A stretch of 64,000 bases of DNA from Hyphomicrobium_A sp963724945 (GCA_963724945.1 CAVRWL010000003.1:2666001-2730000); one strand, 5' to 3'; positions 52,208 through 61,188 are shown, counted from the first letter of the stretch. Notes: generated by a model from the letters alone, not told the origin. Translations and numbers: made by a program.

Positions 52208-52984
52208 ATGCGCAAGCCTCGATCGATTTGCCTGGAGTGTCCGGCCCTCGTCAAAGGTCTGTGCGGAGCGCTGTGCGAGGACGAGCTGACGCGGCTCAGC
52301 GCTGGCGCCTGGCACCGGCGGTTTCAAGCGGGCCAAGTCGTGCACGCGGAAGGCGAGATACCGCCGTCCTTTTGCGCGGTCATCGAAGGCGTCATGAAGC
52401 TCATGAAATCGCTCCCCAACGGCAGCCAGCAGATCGTCGGCCTTTTGTTGCCGGGCGACTTCCTCGGCCGCCCGTTCGGCCGGGAGGCAAACGCCTCCGC
52501 CGTGGCGGCAACCGACGTCAAGCTATGCTGGTTTCCGCGCGCTGCCGTCGAGGCGCTCGCAACCAGGTCCGATCCCGTCAAGAGCTGGTTTTACGAGCGG
52601 GTCGCCGACGACCTGGAGAAGGCGCAGGACTGGATCATGCTGCTCGGGCGCATGAGCGCCGAGCAGAGGATTGCCGCCTTCCTGCTATCGGTCGCGCGCC
52701 GGACCCAGACGCGCGATGGGGAGCCGGCCGGGGCTGAGGACGGCGCGCCGCTGCCGCTTTCGGCCGAGACATTCATCGAGCTGCCGATCTCGCGCACGGA
52801 GATGGCCGACTATCTCGGGCTCACCATCGAGACGGTGAGCCGGCAGATCGCGCGCCTGCGCGAGCGCGGCGTCCTCACCGTCGGCGCCTCGCGCACGATG
52901 GTCATTCACCGCCCCGACGTGCTCGAGGCGACCGTGGAGAGCATGCCGGGAAGCGAGCGGGCCAAGGACGCCCTGCGCGCGTGA
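52208..52984 (+). CDS. fnr: Crp/Fnr family oxygen-sensing regulator (FnrN type)
   Basis: 258 residues. The N-terminal cysteines Cys8, Cys11 and Cys19 follow the C-x2-C-x7-C pattern of FnrN, and Cys107 (VKLCWFPR) fits the fourth [4Fe-4S] ligand position, so it should sense oxygen directly. Cys23 is an additional one. The cyclic-nucleotide-type beta-barrel (VVHAEGEIPPSFCAVIEGVMKLMKSLPNGSQQIVGLLLPGDFLG) and long dimer helix are followed by the HTH ISRTEMADYLGLTIETVSRQIARLRERGVL. The ETVSR recognition helix matches FNR and predicts binding to TTGAT-N4-ATCAA. Three such sites lie within 2 kb. Confidence 0.95.
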   Translation: MRKPRSICLECPALVKGLCGALCEDELTRLSAGAWHRRFQAGQVVHAEGEIPPSFCAVIEGVMKLMKSLPNGSQQIVGLLLPGDFLGRPFGREANASAVAATDVKLCWFPRAAVEALATRSDPVKSWFYERVADDLEKAQDWIMLLGRMSAEQRIAAFLLSVARRTQTRDGEPAGAEDGAPLPLSAETFIELPISRTEMADYLGLTIETVSRQIARLRERGVLTVGASRTMVIHRPDVLEATVESMPGSERAKDALRA

Positions 52985-53013
52985 GACCGGCGGCATTACG
53001 CCGCTTGAGCGCC

Positions 53014-53027
53014 TTGATCCTGATCAA
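53014..53027. promoter_or_regulatory. Perfect FNR box upstream of hemN
   Basis: TTGAT-CCTG-ATCAA, an exact consensus match. It is centred about 107 bases upstream of the hemN ATG and 30 bases after the fnr stop, a typical arrangement for anaerobic induction of hemN. Confidence 0.82.
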
Positions 53028-53127
53028 CGCACGGGACGCCCGGGGACGCATTAAAGAGGCATCGCGTTCCGCGTGAGCCGCCGACTACGGCCATAGCGGA
53101 ACTGGTGCATCCCATGAGGCCCATCCC

Positions 53128-54466
53128 ATGAGCCCCGAGGTCGTCAAGCGCTACTCGGCCCCCGTCCCGCGCTATACGAGCTACCCGACCGCGCCGCACT
53201 TTTCCGACGCCGTCGGCCCGGACCAGTACGAGGCTTGGCTCGCCGCGCTGCCCGAGCACGCTCGCCTCTCCCTCTACCTCCACATCCCGTTCTGCACCGC
53301 GCTGTGCTGGTATTGCGGCTGCGCCACCAAGGCAGTGCGCCGCTACGAGCCGATTGCGGGCTATCTCGCGACGCTCAAACGCGAGATCGCCGAGGTGGCC
53401 CGGCGCATTCCCGCCGGCCATACGGCAACGCACGTGCACTGGGGCGGCGGTTCGCCCAACATCCTCGGGCCCCGCGACATCCTTGCCCTCGCCGAGGCGA
53501 CGCGCTTGCACTTCCACGTCGCTGCGGACGCCGAGTTCGCCGTCGAGGTCGATCCGCGCGGGCTCGATTGCGACCGCATTGCGGCCTTGGCCGAGGCCGG
53601 CGTCACCAGAAGTCTCGATCGGCGTGCAGGACTTCGATCCCAAGGTACAAGCCGCAATCAACCGCGAGCAGTCGTTCGCGACCACGCAAGCAGCGGTCGC
53701 GTCCTTGCGCGCGCACGGCATCGACAAGATCAACATCGACCTCGTCTACGGCCTTCCGCACCAGACGCGCGACAGCGTCGAGGAAACGATCCACCAGGTG
53801 CTCGCGCTCGCCCCCAGCCGAATCGCCGTCTTCGGCTACGCGCATCTGCCCGAACGCTTGAAGCACCAGCGGCTCATCGACGAGACGGCACTGCCGGGCG
53901 TCGTCGAGCGCTTTGCGCAGTCCAACCGGCTCGCGCACATCCTCGCCGCCGCCGGCTATCAGCGCATCGGGCTCGATCACTTCGCGCGTGCCGACGACCC
54001 TCTCGCCACCGGCCCCGTTGCCCGCAACTTTCAGGGCTACACGACCGACATGGCCGATGCGCTCATCGGGCTGGGTGCCACGGCGATCGGACGGCTGCCG
54101 GCCGGCTATGTGCAGAACGCAGTGCCTATCGCCGACTATGAGCGCGCCGTTGCCGAGCGCGGCCTGGCGACGGCGCGCGGCGTGGAGCTTAGCGAGGCCG
54201 ACCGCATGCGCGGCTTCGTCATCGAGCGCTTGATGTGCGATCTCGTCTTTCCGACCGACGAGCTGCGCCGCCGCTTCGGGGATGCCGCGCAGCCGATCCT
54301 GGAGGAGGCGCAGGCGCTCATCGAGGCCGACCAGGACCGTCTGATGGAGCCCGATGGCGAAGCGTTCCGCGTGACCGAGCGCGGGCGCCCGTTCGTGCGC
54401 GCGATCGCGTCGTGCTTCGACTCCTACCTCGACACGAGCCAAGCAAAGCATTCCTCGGGCGTTTAA
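53128..54466 (+). pseudogene. hemN: Oxygen-independent coproporphyrinogen III oxidase HemN, single-base frameshift
   Basis: About 445 residues once corrected, the normal HemN length. The radical SAM Cys motif appears in YLHIPFCTALCWYCGCATK (C-x3-C-x2-C-x-C), and VHWGGGSPNIL follows. The frame from 53128 is family sequence to AEAGVTR, and the next frame continues SIGVQDFDPKVQAAINREQ to the end, including FRVTERGRPFVRAIASCFD. One extra A near 53610-53611 accounts for the break. HemN makes protoporphyrinogen precursors without oxygen. A perfect FNR box is upstream. The rest is intact, so the frameshift may be an assembly error. Confidence 0.92.
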
Positions 54467-54483
54467 AGCGAAAGGAAAGCGAG

Positions 54484-54771
54484 ATGTTGGGGGATCACTT
54501 CTGGCCGGCCATGTATCCGGGCATCATCGTCGGGCTGCTGGTCGGTCTCGCGTCCGGTGGCATCGTGTCGACGGTCCTCGGCGCGGCTGGTGGGTTTGCC
54601 GGCGCCATTGCGCTGTATTTCCTGTTCGACTGGATCGGGCTCCCGGAGGGCATCGTATCGCTTGCCGGTCTCGTCAGTGGAGCGATCGTCGGCGCCTACC
54701 TTCTGATGACGATCGGCAAGCGGCTCATGGGTCCACGCGCGGGGGGGCCGCGTGCCGGGCAGCGAAGCTAA
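54484..54771 (+). CDS. Small glycine-rich membrane protein
   Basis: 95 residues with three hydrophobic, glycine-rich helices (about 9-30, 32-52, 56-76), and a basic tail. The ATG at 54484 is preceded by AAAGGAAAGCGAG. It starts 17 bases after hemN, so it is likely co-transcribed with it. The helical pattern resembles transglycosylase-associated or GlsB/YeaQ-like small membrane proteins only in general form; no family is claimed. Confidence 0.65.
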   Translation: MLGDHFWPAMYPGIIVGLLVGLASGGIVSTVLGAAGGFAGAIALYFLFDWIGLPEGIVSLAGLVSGAIVGAYLLMTIGKRLMGPRAGGPRAGQRS

Positions 54772-55102
54772 TCGGAGACCTCGAACTTGCCCTTCGGCGC
54801 CACGCTCGAGGGCAGTCGATTCGGGTGAGAGCGGGCGAACGCTGCGGGAGAACGAGCCGCCCCGGATCAATCGGATTGCCAACCAAATGACGACGGCGGC
54901 GTGCGACGGGAGGTCTCAGACAGTTGAGTTTCTCGAACGAAAACGCCACTTCTGCGCCTGCGGGTAGGCGCGCACCGCACTTCATTGTTGACAAAAATTC
55001 TCAGGTTTCAGAAGAAAGACAGAGAGCCTTGCAGATCGAGGCAAGGATGGGCCGCGCAAGGCAGACGCGCAGCGTATGCGGCACGAACTGGAGACAGGAA
55101 GC
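54772..55102. other. Intergenic region before the cupredoxin-FTR1 pair
   Basis: About 330 bases. No open frame with family features was found. TTGACA near 54988 could be a -35 element, but a matching -10 is unclear. It probably holds the promoter for the iron-uptake pair. Confidence 0.4.
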
Positions 55103-55456
55103 ATGCTCAACTCTTCACGGCGGGCGTTTGCTCTCATTGCAGTGATCTGCGCCGCCGCACTCGGTGCAGCGGCCTCAGCCGCCGCGGCAGACAGCACGGA
55201 GTTGAGCATCTCCATCAAGGACCACAAGTTCGACCCGTCGCAGCTCAAAGTTCCGGCCGGCAAGGCGATCAAGCTCACGGTCAACAACCTCGACGCCACG
55301 GCTGAGGAGTTCGAGAGCTCGGCCCTCGATGTGGAGAAGGTCGTCGCCGGCAAATCTTCGGCCGTTGTTCGCCTTAAAGCGCTCGCCAAAGGGTCCTATC
55401 CCTTCGTCGGCGAGTATCACGAAGAGACCGCCAAGGGTGTCTTGATCGCGGAGTAA
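55103..55456 (+). CDS. Cupredoxin-like periplasmic protein (EfeO/P19 type)
   Basis: 117 residues; the ATG at 55103 begins a signal peptide ending near AAAA. The mature domain is a cupredoxin fold: ELSISIKDHKFDPSQLKVPAGKAIKLTVNNLDATAEEFESSALDVEKVVAGKSSAVVRL...KGSYPFVGEYHEETAKGVLIAE. The EFES...EKVV and YPFVGEYH segments match the cupredoxin part of EfeO. No Cys is present at the type-1 copper site, so it probably does not bind copper in the classical way. It lies four bases ahead of the FTR1 permease and likely delivers or oxidises iron with it. Confidence 0.85.
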   Translation: MLNSSRRAFALIAVICAAALGAAASAAAADSTELSISIKDHKFDPSQLKVPAGKAIKLTVNNLDATAEEFESSALDVEKVVAGKSSAVVRLKALAKGSYPFVGEYHEETAKGVLIAE

Positions 55457-55460
55457 CGGC

Positions 55461-56345
55461 ATGCTGGCTGCGCTGATCATCGTATTCCGCGAGGTCCTCG
55501 AGGCGGGCCTCATCGTCGGCGTGATCCTCGCCGCCTCGCGCGGCGTGGCGGGGAGCGTGCGCGCCGTCGTGCTCGGCACGCTCGCGGGCATCGCCGGGGC
55601 CGTCGTCGTCGCGCTCTTTGCGGCCAAGATCTCCTCCGCCTTCGACGGGCGCGGGCTTGAGCTCTTCTCCGCCGCCGTGTTGCTGCTCGCTGTCGTCATG
55701 CTGACCTGGCACGTGGTGTGGATGTCCGATCACGCGCGCGAGCTCACCCAGCGCCTGCGCGCGCTCGGTAAGTCGGTCGGTGTCGGCGGCGAGTCGGTGG
55801 CCGTGCTCGGAATCGCCGCCGGAAGTGCCGTGATGCGCGAGGGCAGCGAGGCGGTGCTGTTCATCAGCGGCATTGCCCTGCAGAACACCGACACCGCGGC
55901 CGGCCTGGCGGTCGGCTCCGCTGCCGGGCTTGGGCTCGGCGCCCTTGTCTCGGCTGCGATCTACTTCGGGCTCTCCGCCATCCCGCTGAGATGGTTCTTT
56001 ACGGCCACGGGCGCGCTCGTCACCATGCTCGCGGCCGGGCTCGCCGCCGAGGCGGTCCATCAGCTCTCCAACGCGGGTCTCGTATCCCCGCTTCTCGACA
56101 CCACCCTTTGGAACAGCTCCTGGCTGCTCGCCGACGACAGCTTCGTGGGGCGGCTCGTGCACGTGCTGCTCGGGTACCGGGACCATCCGACGGCGCTCGA
56201 GGCTGCGGTCTACGTGACGACGATCGCCGGGATCGTCCTCTTGTCGCGCCATCAGCATGCAGCGGCGCAGGCCGCCTCTGCACGCAAATCCGCGCAAGGC
56301 TTGAACGCCCGCCTCGACGCCCGCGCCGAGCGAATCAGCACCTGA
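55461..56345 (+). CDS. efeU: FTR1 family iron permease (EfeU-like)
   Basis: 294 residues with seven predicted transmembrane helices. The two REXXE iron-binding motifs are visible: REVLE in IIVFREVLEAGLIVG near residue 10, and REGSE in AVMREGSEAVLFISG near residue 131. This is the EfeU/FTR1 ferrous or ferric iron permease of the inner membrane. The cupredoxin-like protein precedes it with four bases between. EfeB peroxidase and the M75 part of EfeO are absent, so this is a reduced two-gene system. Confidence 0.92.
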   Translation: MLAALIIVFREVLEAGLIVGVILAASRGVAGSVRAVVLGTLAGIAGAVVVALFAAKISSAFDGRGLELFSAAVLLLAVVMLTWHVVWMSDHARELTQRLRALGKSVGVGGESVAVLGIAAGSAVMREGSEAVLFISGIALQNTDTAAGLAVGSAAGLGLGALVSAAIYFGLSAIPLRWFFTATGALVTMLAAGLAAEAVHQLSNAGLVSPLLDTTLWNSSWLLADDSFVGRLVHVLLGYRDHPTALEAAVYVTTIAGIVLLSRHQHAAAQAASARKSAQGLNARLDARAERIST

Positions 56346-56583
56346 ATCCTCCGCGCGCGTCGCCGGTCGTTGCGACCAGAGATCCCATCAGCGGGGATAA
56401 GGCTGCGTCATGCGCGGCATTTTGGTCAAATGCCCCGCTGCCGACATAACTAAGCGGTCAAATACTTGTGCGACGCTCACGGCCGGCGGTGGGCTTGCTG
56501 CAGCCTCGTGGTCGCCATGCGTCGGCACCCCTTGCGTCGCACATCGCCTGATTATCGTCGCTTGATCATCGAGACATCCGCAC

Positions 56584-57447
56584 ATGCGCTGCTCGCGCCG
56601 ATATTTTTTGCTGGGCACTTGTGGCATCGCCGTCGGGCTTGGCGCTTCGAGTCGCGGCGCGCTTGCCGCCTCCGTGCAGACGATAAATATGATCGCGAAC
56701 GTCGCCCAGGAGGCAGAGAGAGCCATGCGGCTGGAAGGTGATCCCGAGGAGGCGGCCCTAGCGGAGCGCATCAAGGCCATCTCCAACGTGTTCGAGGTGG
56801 GCACGCCCGAGCCCGAATACGACTATGTCGAGAAGCTGGGCGACGGACGCGGCTACACCGTCACCAACTATGGATTTTGCACCTCGACCGGAGAGGTCGC
56901 AGCCCTCATCAATCTTTATGCAGCCCTCGTACCCGACGCGCCGCTCAGGCGCTTCCTCGAATCCATGCCGCCGGCGCGCGACGAGGATGGCGACCTTGAC
57001 GATTTTCCCGTCGCCTGGCGCGCAGCGATCGCCAGATCGGATCGGCTCGCGATCGTCTGCAACCAGGAGGCTGATCGCCTCTATTATGCTCCCGCCGTGG
57101 CGGCGGCGGGCGCGGCGGGCATCAAGAGCCCCGTCGGCAAGCTCATCTTCTACGACACCTGGCTGCAGCACGGCGCGGGCGATGATCCCGACTCCTTTAA
57201 CGCCATCTTTGCGCGCGCAGCCCGCAAGGTCGGCGGCGGTCCACCCTTTGCCGAGCACGCGTTCCTCAGCGCCTTCCTGTCGATCCGCAAGGCCGTGCTG
57301 CAGGCACCCTCCGACCCCGCGACCCGGAAGGTATGGCGGCAATCGGCTCCGCGCGTCGACGCACTCGCCAACCTGCTCGAGCGCAATCCCAATCTTGCGC
57401 CGCCCGTCACCGTCGCCAATGCCGAGGTCCACGCCGTCGTTGGCTAG
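56584..57447 (+). CDS. GH46 family chitosanase, secreted
   Basis: 287 residues. A twin-arginine-like signal (RRYFLLGTCGIAVGLG) covers residues 5-29. The GH46 core follows: the general acid is probably Glu71 in ISNVFE, and the base Asp87 in KLGDGRGYTVTNYGFCTSTGE, the family's most conserved stretch. Later segments FYDTWLQHGAGDDPDSF and ARKVGG match the family. GH46 enzymes hydrolyse chitosan by inversion. It faces, tail-to-tail, the gene for a chitin-synthase-like/deacetylase protein, which suggests that the two act on the same polymer. Tat export is inferred. Confidence 0.85.
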   Translation: MRCSRRYFLLGTCGIAVGLGASSRGALAASVQTINMIANVAQEAERAMRLEGDPEEAALAERIKAISNVFEVGTPEPEYDYVEKLGDGRGYTVTNYGFCTSTGEVAALINLYAALVPDAPLRRFLESMPPARDEDGDLDDFPVAWRAAIARSDRLAIVCNQEADRLYYAPAVAAAGAAGIKSPVGKLIFYDTWLQHGAGDDPDSFNAIFARAARKVGGGPPFAEHAFLSAFLSIRKAVLQAPSDPATRKVWRQSAPRVDALANLLERNPNLAPPVTVANAEVHAVVG

Positions 57448-57463
57448 CTAAGTCCACGAAGAC

Positions 57464-60400
57464 CTATTCGGCCGGAATGCGTGCGGCAGCGACCTTATTG
57501 ACGGTGGCGGAGCGCTCGATCTTGCCCCAGCCGACGAGATGGCCTTTGGCCGCGCTGATCACGGATTTCACCAGGACGTAATAGATGAGCTGGCGATAGC
57601 CGAAGCGCTGCAGCGCCAGCCACCACAATAGCCGCCGGTCCTCGCCCTTCTCGAACACGAACGCGAAGACGGCCGCCGCCAGATCGACGATCATGAAGAG
57701 CGCATAGTAGACGCAGGCGATCTTGACGTTGGTCGGATCGTACTGCTCGCCGTGTTGCAGATAGTCGGCGACGGCACCGGCAACCTGAAAGATGAACATC
57801 AGGTCGACGAGCGGCGAGATGAGGCCGAGCACGATCTGGAAGAGCCAGACTTGGGGCAGCGCGATGAGGCCGAGCGCCCCGTAGCGGCGGTTCAAGTTTG
57901 CCTCGGAGTGCTTCCACAGGCACTGGAGCGTCCCGAACGACCAGCGGAAGCGCTGCCTTGCCAGCGCCCGGACCCTAGCGGGCGCCTCGGTCCACGCGAC
58001 GGCATCGGCGTCAAAGAGCGCCTTGTAGCCTGCCCTCTGAATGGCGATCGTGAGATCCTGGTCCTCGGCGAGCGTATCGGTCGGAAAGCCGCCGAGCTTC
58101 ATCAGCGCTTCTCGCCGCCACGCTCCGACGGCGCCCGGAACCACGGTAATGCAGCCCAGCGCCGCCAGCGCCCGGCGCTCCAAATTCTGCGAGGTTATGT
58201 ACTCGAGCGCCTGCCAGCGCGTCAGCATGTTGATGCGGTTGCCGACCTTGGCGTTGCCGGCGACGGCGCCGATCTTGGGATCGACGAACCAGCGGGCGAG
58301 CCGTGCAATCGTCTCCTTCTCGAATTGCGTGTCGGCGTCGAGGGCCACCACGACCTCTCCACTCGCCAACTCGAGCCCGGCGTTGATGGCTTTCGCCTTG
58401 CCGCCGTTGGCGATCGTGAGGAGCCTGACGCGCGGGTCAGAGCCAAAGCGCGCCTCGACGACGGCAGACGTGCCATCGGTCGAGCCGTCATCGACGACGA
58501 TGACCTGAGCCTCTGGATAGTCGCAGTCGAGGATCCGCTGCACCGTATCGCCGATGACCCTCGCCTCATTGTGTGCGGGAATGAGCACCGAGACGGTGGG
58601 GCCCGTGCCCGCTGTCGGCGCAGCAAGCCGCGACGCGCGCGGCCGGTTCCAAAGAGCCAGTCCGCACAGGAGCACGAGCCGCGCCAGGCCCAGCCCAATC
58701 GCCAGCATAAAGACCCAGCGCAGAACCGTCTGGAACCAGCTCGCCGTGACGAACACGAAGCGGTTGAGCAAGGGAGCTAGGTTCTTGGAGGGGACCGGCG
58801 GCATGACTTGATCGCGCGTCCAGCCGGCTAGCTCCGAGACCGGAACGATCTCGAAGCCTTTCGCGCGCAGCTCGTCGATGAGCCGAGGGAGTGCCGCAAC
58901 AGTCTGCGAGCGATCGCCGCCCGCGTCGTGCAGGAGCACGACCTCGCCGCGCGTCTCCGGATCCTTGCTCGTCACGCCCTCGATGACTTTCTTTATGATT
59001 GTATCGGCGGGCGGCTGCTGCCAGTCGTCGGGATCGACTTTGAGACCCACCGACACGTAGCCCATGGCTTGGGCTTGGCGTATGGGCACGATCTCGCTCG
59101 GTGTCGTCGGCTCGGCGTCGCCGAAATAGGGCGCACGGAAGAGGCGCATGGAGCGCCCGGTAAGCGCCTCGACCAGCCTTTGCGTGGCATTGAGCTCGAT
59201 GCGCGTCACCTCCGCAGAGGTCTCGCCCAGGTTCGGATGGGTGAACGTGTGGTTGCCGAGCTCATTGCCCTCGGCGAGGATGCGCTGAATGAGCCCGGGA
59301 TTCGTCTCACCATTGGCCCCGACGACGAAGAAGGTGGCATGAACGCCCTTGCTCTTCAGAATGTCGAGGATTTTCGGCGTCCATTGCGCACTCGGTCCGT
59401 CATCGAAGGTCAGCGCGACCTTGCCGGCCACGGCGCCTGCACGACGGAGGACGTAGGAGGAGGGGATCTTGGTGATCGTCTCCGATACGATGATGGGGTG
59501 CGCGGTGTCGAGCTGGAAGGTCCGCGTGCCATCGGTCGGCTCGGCGGCAATCCTCAGGATCTCGCCCTGGCCTTGGAAATCGATGTCGTTTCCCGGCGCA
59601 ATGTCCTTGAGTTCCGCCGGGGCGGGTGCGTCGTAGTTGCGGCCGAACACGGACCAGATCGAGGGGTCTTCCGAGCCGAGCCGCCAGAGCGCATAGCCTG
59701 CCGGGCGGAAGGTGTCGGCTGCGCGAATCTGATTGAATGCGGTCACGGCATCGAGGAACCAGACCTGGTGCTCCTTGCCATCATCGTCGCTGTAGGCGAA
59801 GTGCGGATTGAGCGTCTGCGTATCGAGTGTGATCGTAGCCTCTGAATCGCGCGCGGCGAGAGCGCACTCCTGAAAGGTCACGTCCTCGGCTTGCGCGGTC
59901 CCTGACCAATCGTAGCCGTAGTTCCCGATAGCAACGATGGTATGGGCGGGATCGAGCTGCTTCATGCGGCGGCTTAGCATCTCGACAAACCAGCCTTGCG
60001 ATGCGATCGAGCCCGGCTCGCCTTCCTCGTAGTGCTCGTCGTAGGCCATCAGCATCTGATAATCGGCCACCTTGGCGTATTCGGCATAGGGCCAATCATC
60101 GTCGTCGAGCGGAGTGGCAACGACCGTGAGCCAGCCGCGCGGCTTGAAGAGCGCGCGCATCTCCTCGAGGAAGGCGATCGCATTGGGCTGCGCCTCTTTG
60201 GGCACCTCCTCAAAATCGACGACAACGCCCTGCAACGAGGAGGCTTCGAGGAACGCGACCAGGCTTTGGAGCCTCGCATGTCGCTTCTGCGGATCGGCGA
60301 GCAGCCGCGCAAGCCCCGGGCCGTCCCAGTCTCCATCGGTGGCGTTCTGCAACATCGGAAGAATCGCGACGCCGGGCTTCGTCTTGCGCATAAAGTCGAG

Positions 60401-60889
60401 AGACTTTTGATCGAGACTGTATTTCAGGTCCATGTCGGAACCGGTGAGCTCGATCCAGCTCGGCACCACCCAATCCAGCTTCGGTAGCACCTTTTTCAAG
60501 GAGGCGTAGCTGCTGTCATCCCAGGTCACATAGAACCCGATCGAGAGGGGGCGATTGACCGGCTCGCGCGCGGCGGCCGCCAACGTCACGGGAGGGGCCG
60601 GCATGTTCGCGTGAGCCGACAGCGCGAATGCCTTCTCGCGAGCGCGGACCTCAGCGGCCAGCTTCCGGGCTGAGGGAAGGAGCTCCCGCTTCTTGGCGAT
60701 CTGATTCGCGACTTGGATGCGTTGCGCACGCGCGTCGATGCGCAGCTCGGTCACGTCGCCGACGATGAGGACGCTTGCGAGAAAGGCGGCAAGAACGATC
60801 GTGCTGAGCACGGCGGCGATGGTGCCGATGACCGACAGCGCCGCCGCACGCCTCCGCGTCGGGTCGAAGAAGATGGGATGCGAGACCAT
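57464..60889 (-). CDS. Trimodular GH18-like / NodB deacetylase / GT2 glycosyltransferase
   Basis: 1141 residues. An N-terminal helix (about 17-42) anchors a GH18-like domain (about 95-430; IGFYVTWDDSSYASL, VVVDFEEVP near 221, FAYSDDDG and YALWRLGSED). A NodB-type deacetylase follows (about 485-690; TFDDGPS, HTFTHPNL and RAPYFGDAEP as metal and catalytic motifs). A GT2 synthase completes it (about 770-1090; VDDGST, DADTQF, EDQDLT and QRFRW), with membrane helices around it. This is a chitin/hyaluronan-synthase-like layout that could make, trim and deacetylate an amino-sugar polymer. The GH46 chitosanase is convergent, its stop 17 bases away. No substrate has been proven. Confidence 0.92.
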   Translation of the reverse strand: MVSHPIFFDPTRRRAAALSVIGTIAAVLSTIVLAAFLASVLIVGDVTELRIDARAQRIQVANQIAKKRELLPSARKLAAEVRAREKAFALSAHANMPAPPVTLAAAAREPVNRPLSIGFYVTWDDSSYASLKKVLPKLDWVVPSWIELTGSDMDLKYSLDQKSLDFMRKTKPGVAILPMLQNATDGDWDGPGLARLLADPQKRHARLQSLVAFLEASSLQGVVVDFEEVPKEAQPNAIAFLEEMRALFKPRGWLTVVATPLDDDDWPYAEYAKVADYQMLMAYDEHYEEGEPGSIASQGWFVEMLSRRMKQLDPAHTIVAIGNYGYDWSGTAQAEDVTFQECALAARDSEATITLDTQTLNPHFAYSDDDGKEHQVWFLDAVTAFNQIRAADTFRPAGYALWRLGSEDPSIWSVFGRNYDAPAPAELKDIAPGNDIDFQGQGEILRIAAEPTDGTRTFQLDTAHPIIVSETITKIPSSYVLRRAGAVAGKVALTFDDGPSAQWTPKILDILKSKGVHATFFVVGANGETNPGLIQRILAEGNELGNHTFTHPNLGETSAEVTRIELNATQRLVEALTGRSMRLFRAPYFGDAEPTTPSEIVPIRQAQAMGYVSVGLKVDPDDWQQPPADTIIKKVIEGVTSKDPETRGEVVLLHDAGGDRSQTVAALPRLIDELRAKGFEIVPVSELAGWTRDQVMPPVPSKNLAPLLNRFVFVTASWFQTVLRWVFMLAIGLGLARLVLLCGLALWNRPRASRLAAPTAGTGPTVSVLIPAHNEARVIGDTVQRILDCDYPEAQVIVVDDGSTDGTSAVVEARFGSDPRVRLLTIANGGKAKAINAGLELASGEVVVALDADTQFEKETIARLARWFVDPKIGAVAGNAKVGNRINMLTRWQALEYITSQNLERRALAALGCITVVPGAVGAWRREALMKLGGFPTDTLAEDQDLTIAIQRAGYKALFDADAVAWTEAPARVRALARQRFRWSFGTLQCLWKHSEANLNRRYGALGLIALPQVWLFQIVLGLISPLVDLMFIFQVAGAVADYLQHGEQYDPTNVKIACVYYALFMIVDLAAAVFAFVFEKGEDRRLLWWLALQRFGYRQLIYYVLVKSVISAAKGHLVGWGKIERSATVNKVAAARIPAE

Positions 60890-61188
60890 GCTGGTGCTTG
60901 ACCGCCCCGATGCTCGAGTTCTGAGCGGCCCCTTATCTTGCGGCGCTCATGAACGCGACTTGAATGCAAATTCACCGGTGCCATAGCAGACCCCGATGAC
61001 GTCGTCCCTGTGGCGCTGAAGCGATTGTCGCCGTGTTGCCCCCCAGCACCTCTCCTGCGCGGTTTTTGCATGGATTTTGCGGCAAACGCACGTTCTTAAA
61101 AGCGACCGCAAATACGGCCCCGGCAGCAGGCTCTTCCACCCGCAACCCATGCCTGAGCCCCGCAAGCTCTTGAGCGCCCGGACAATTC

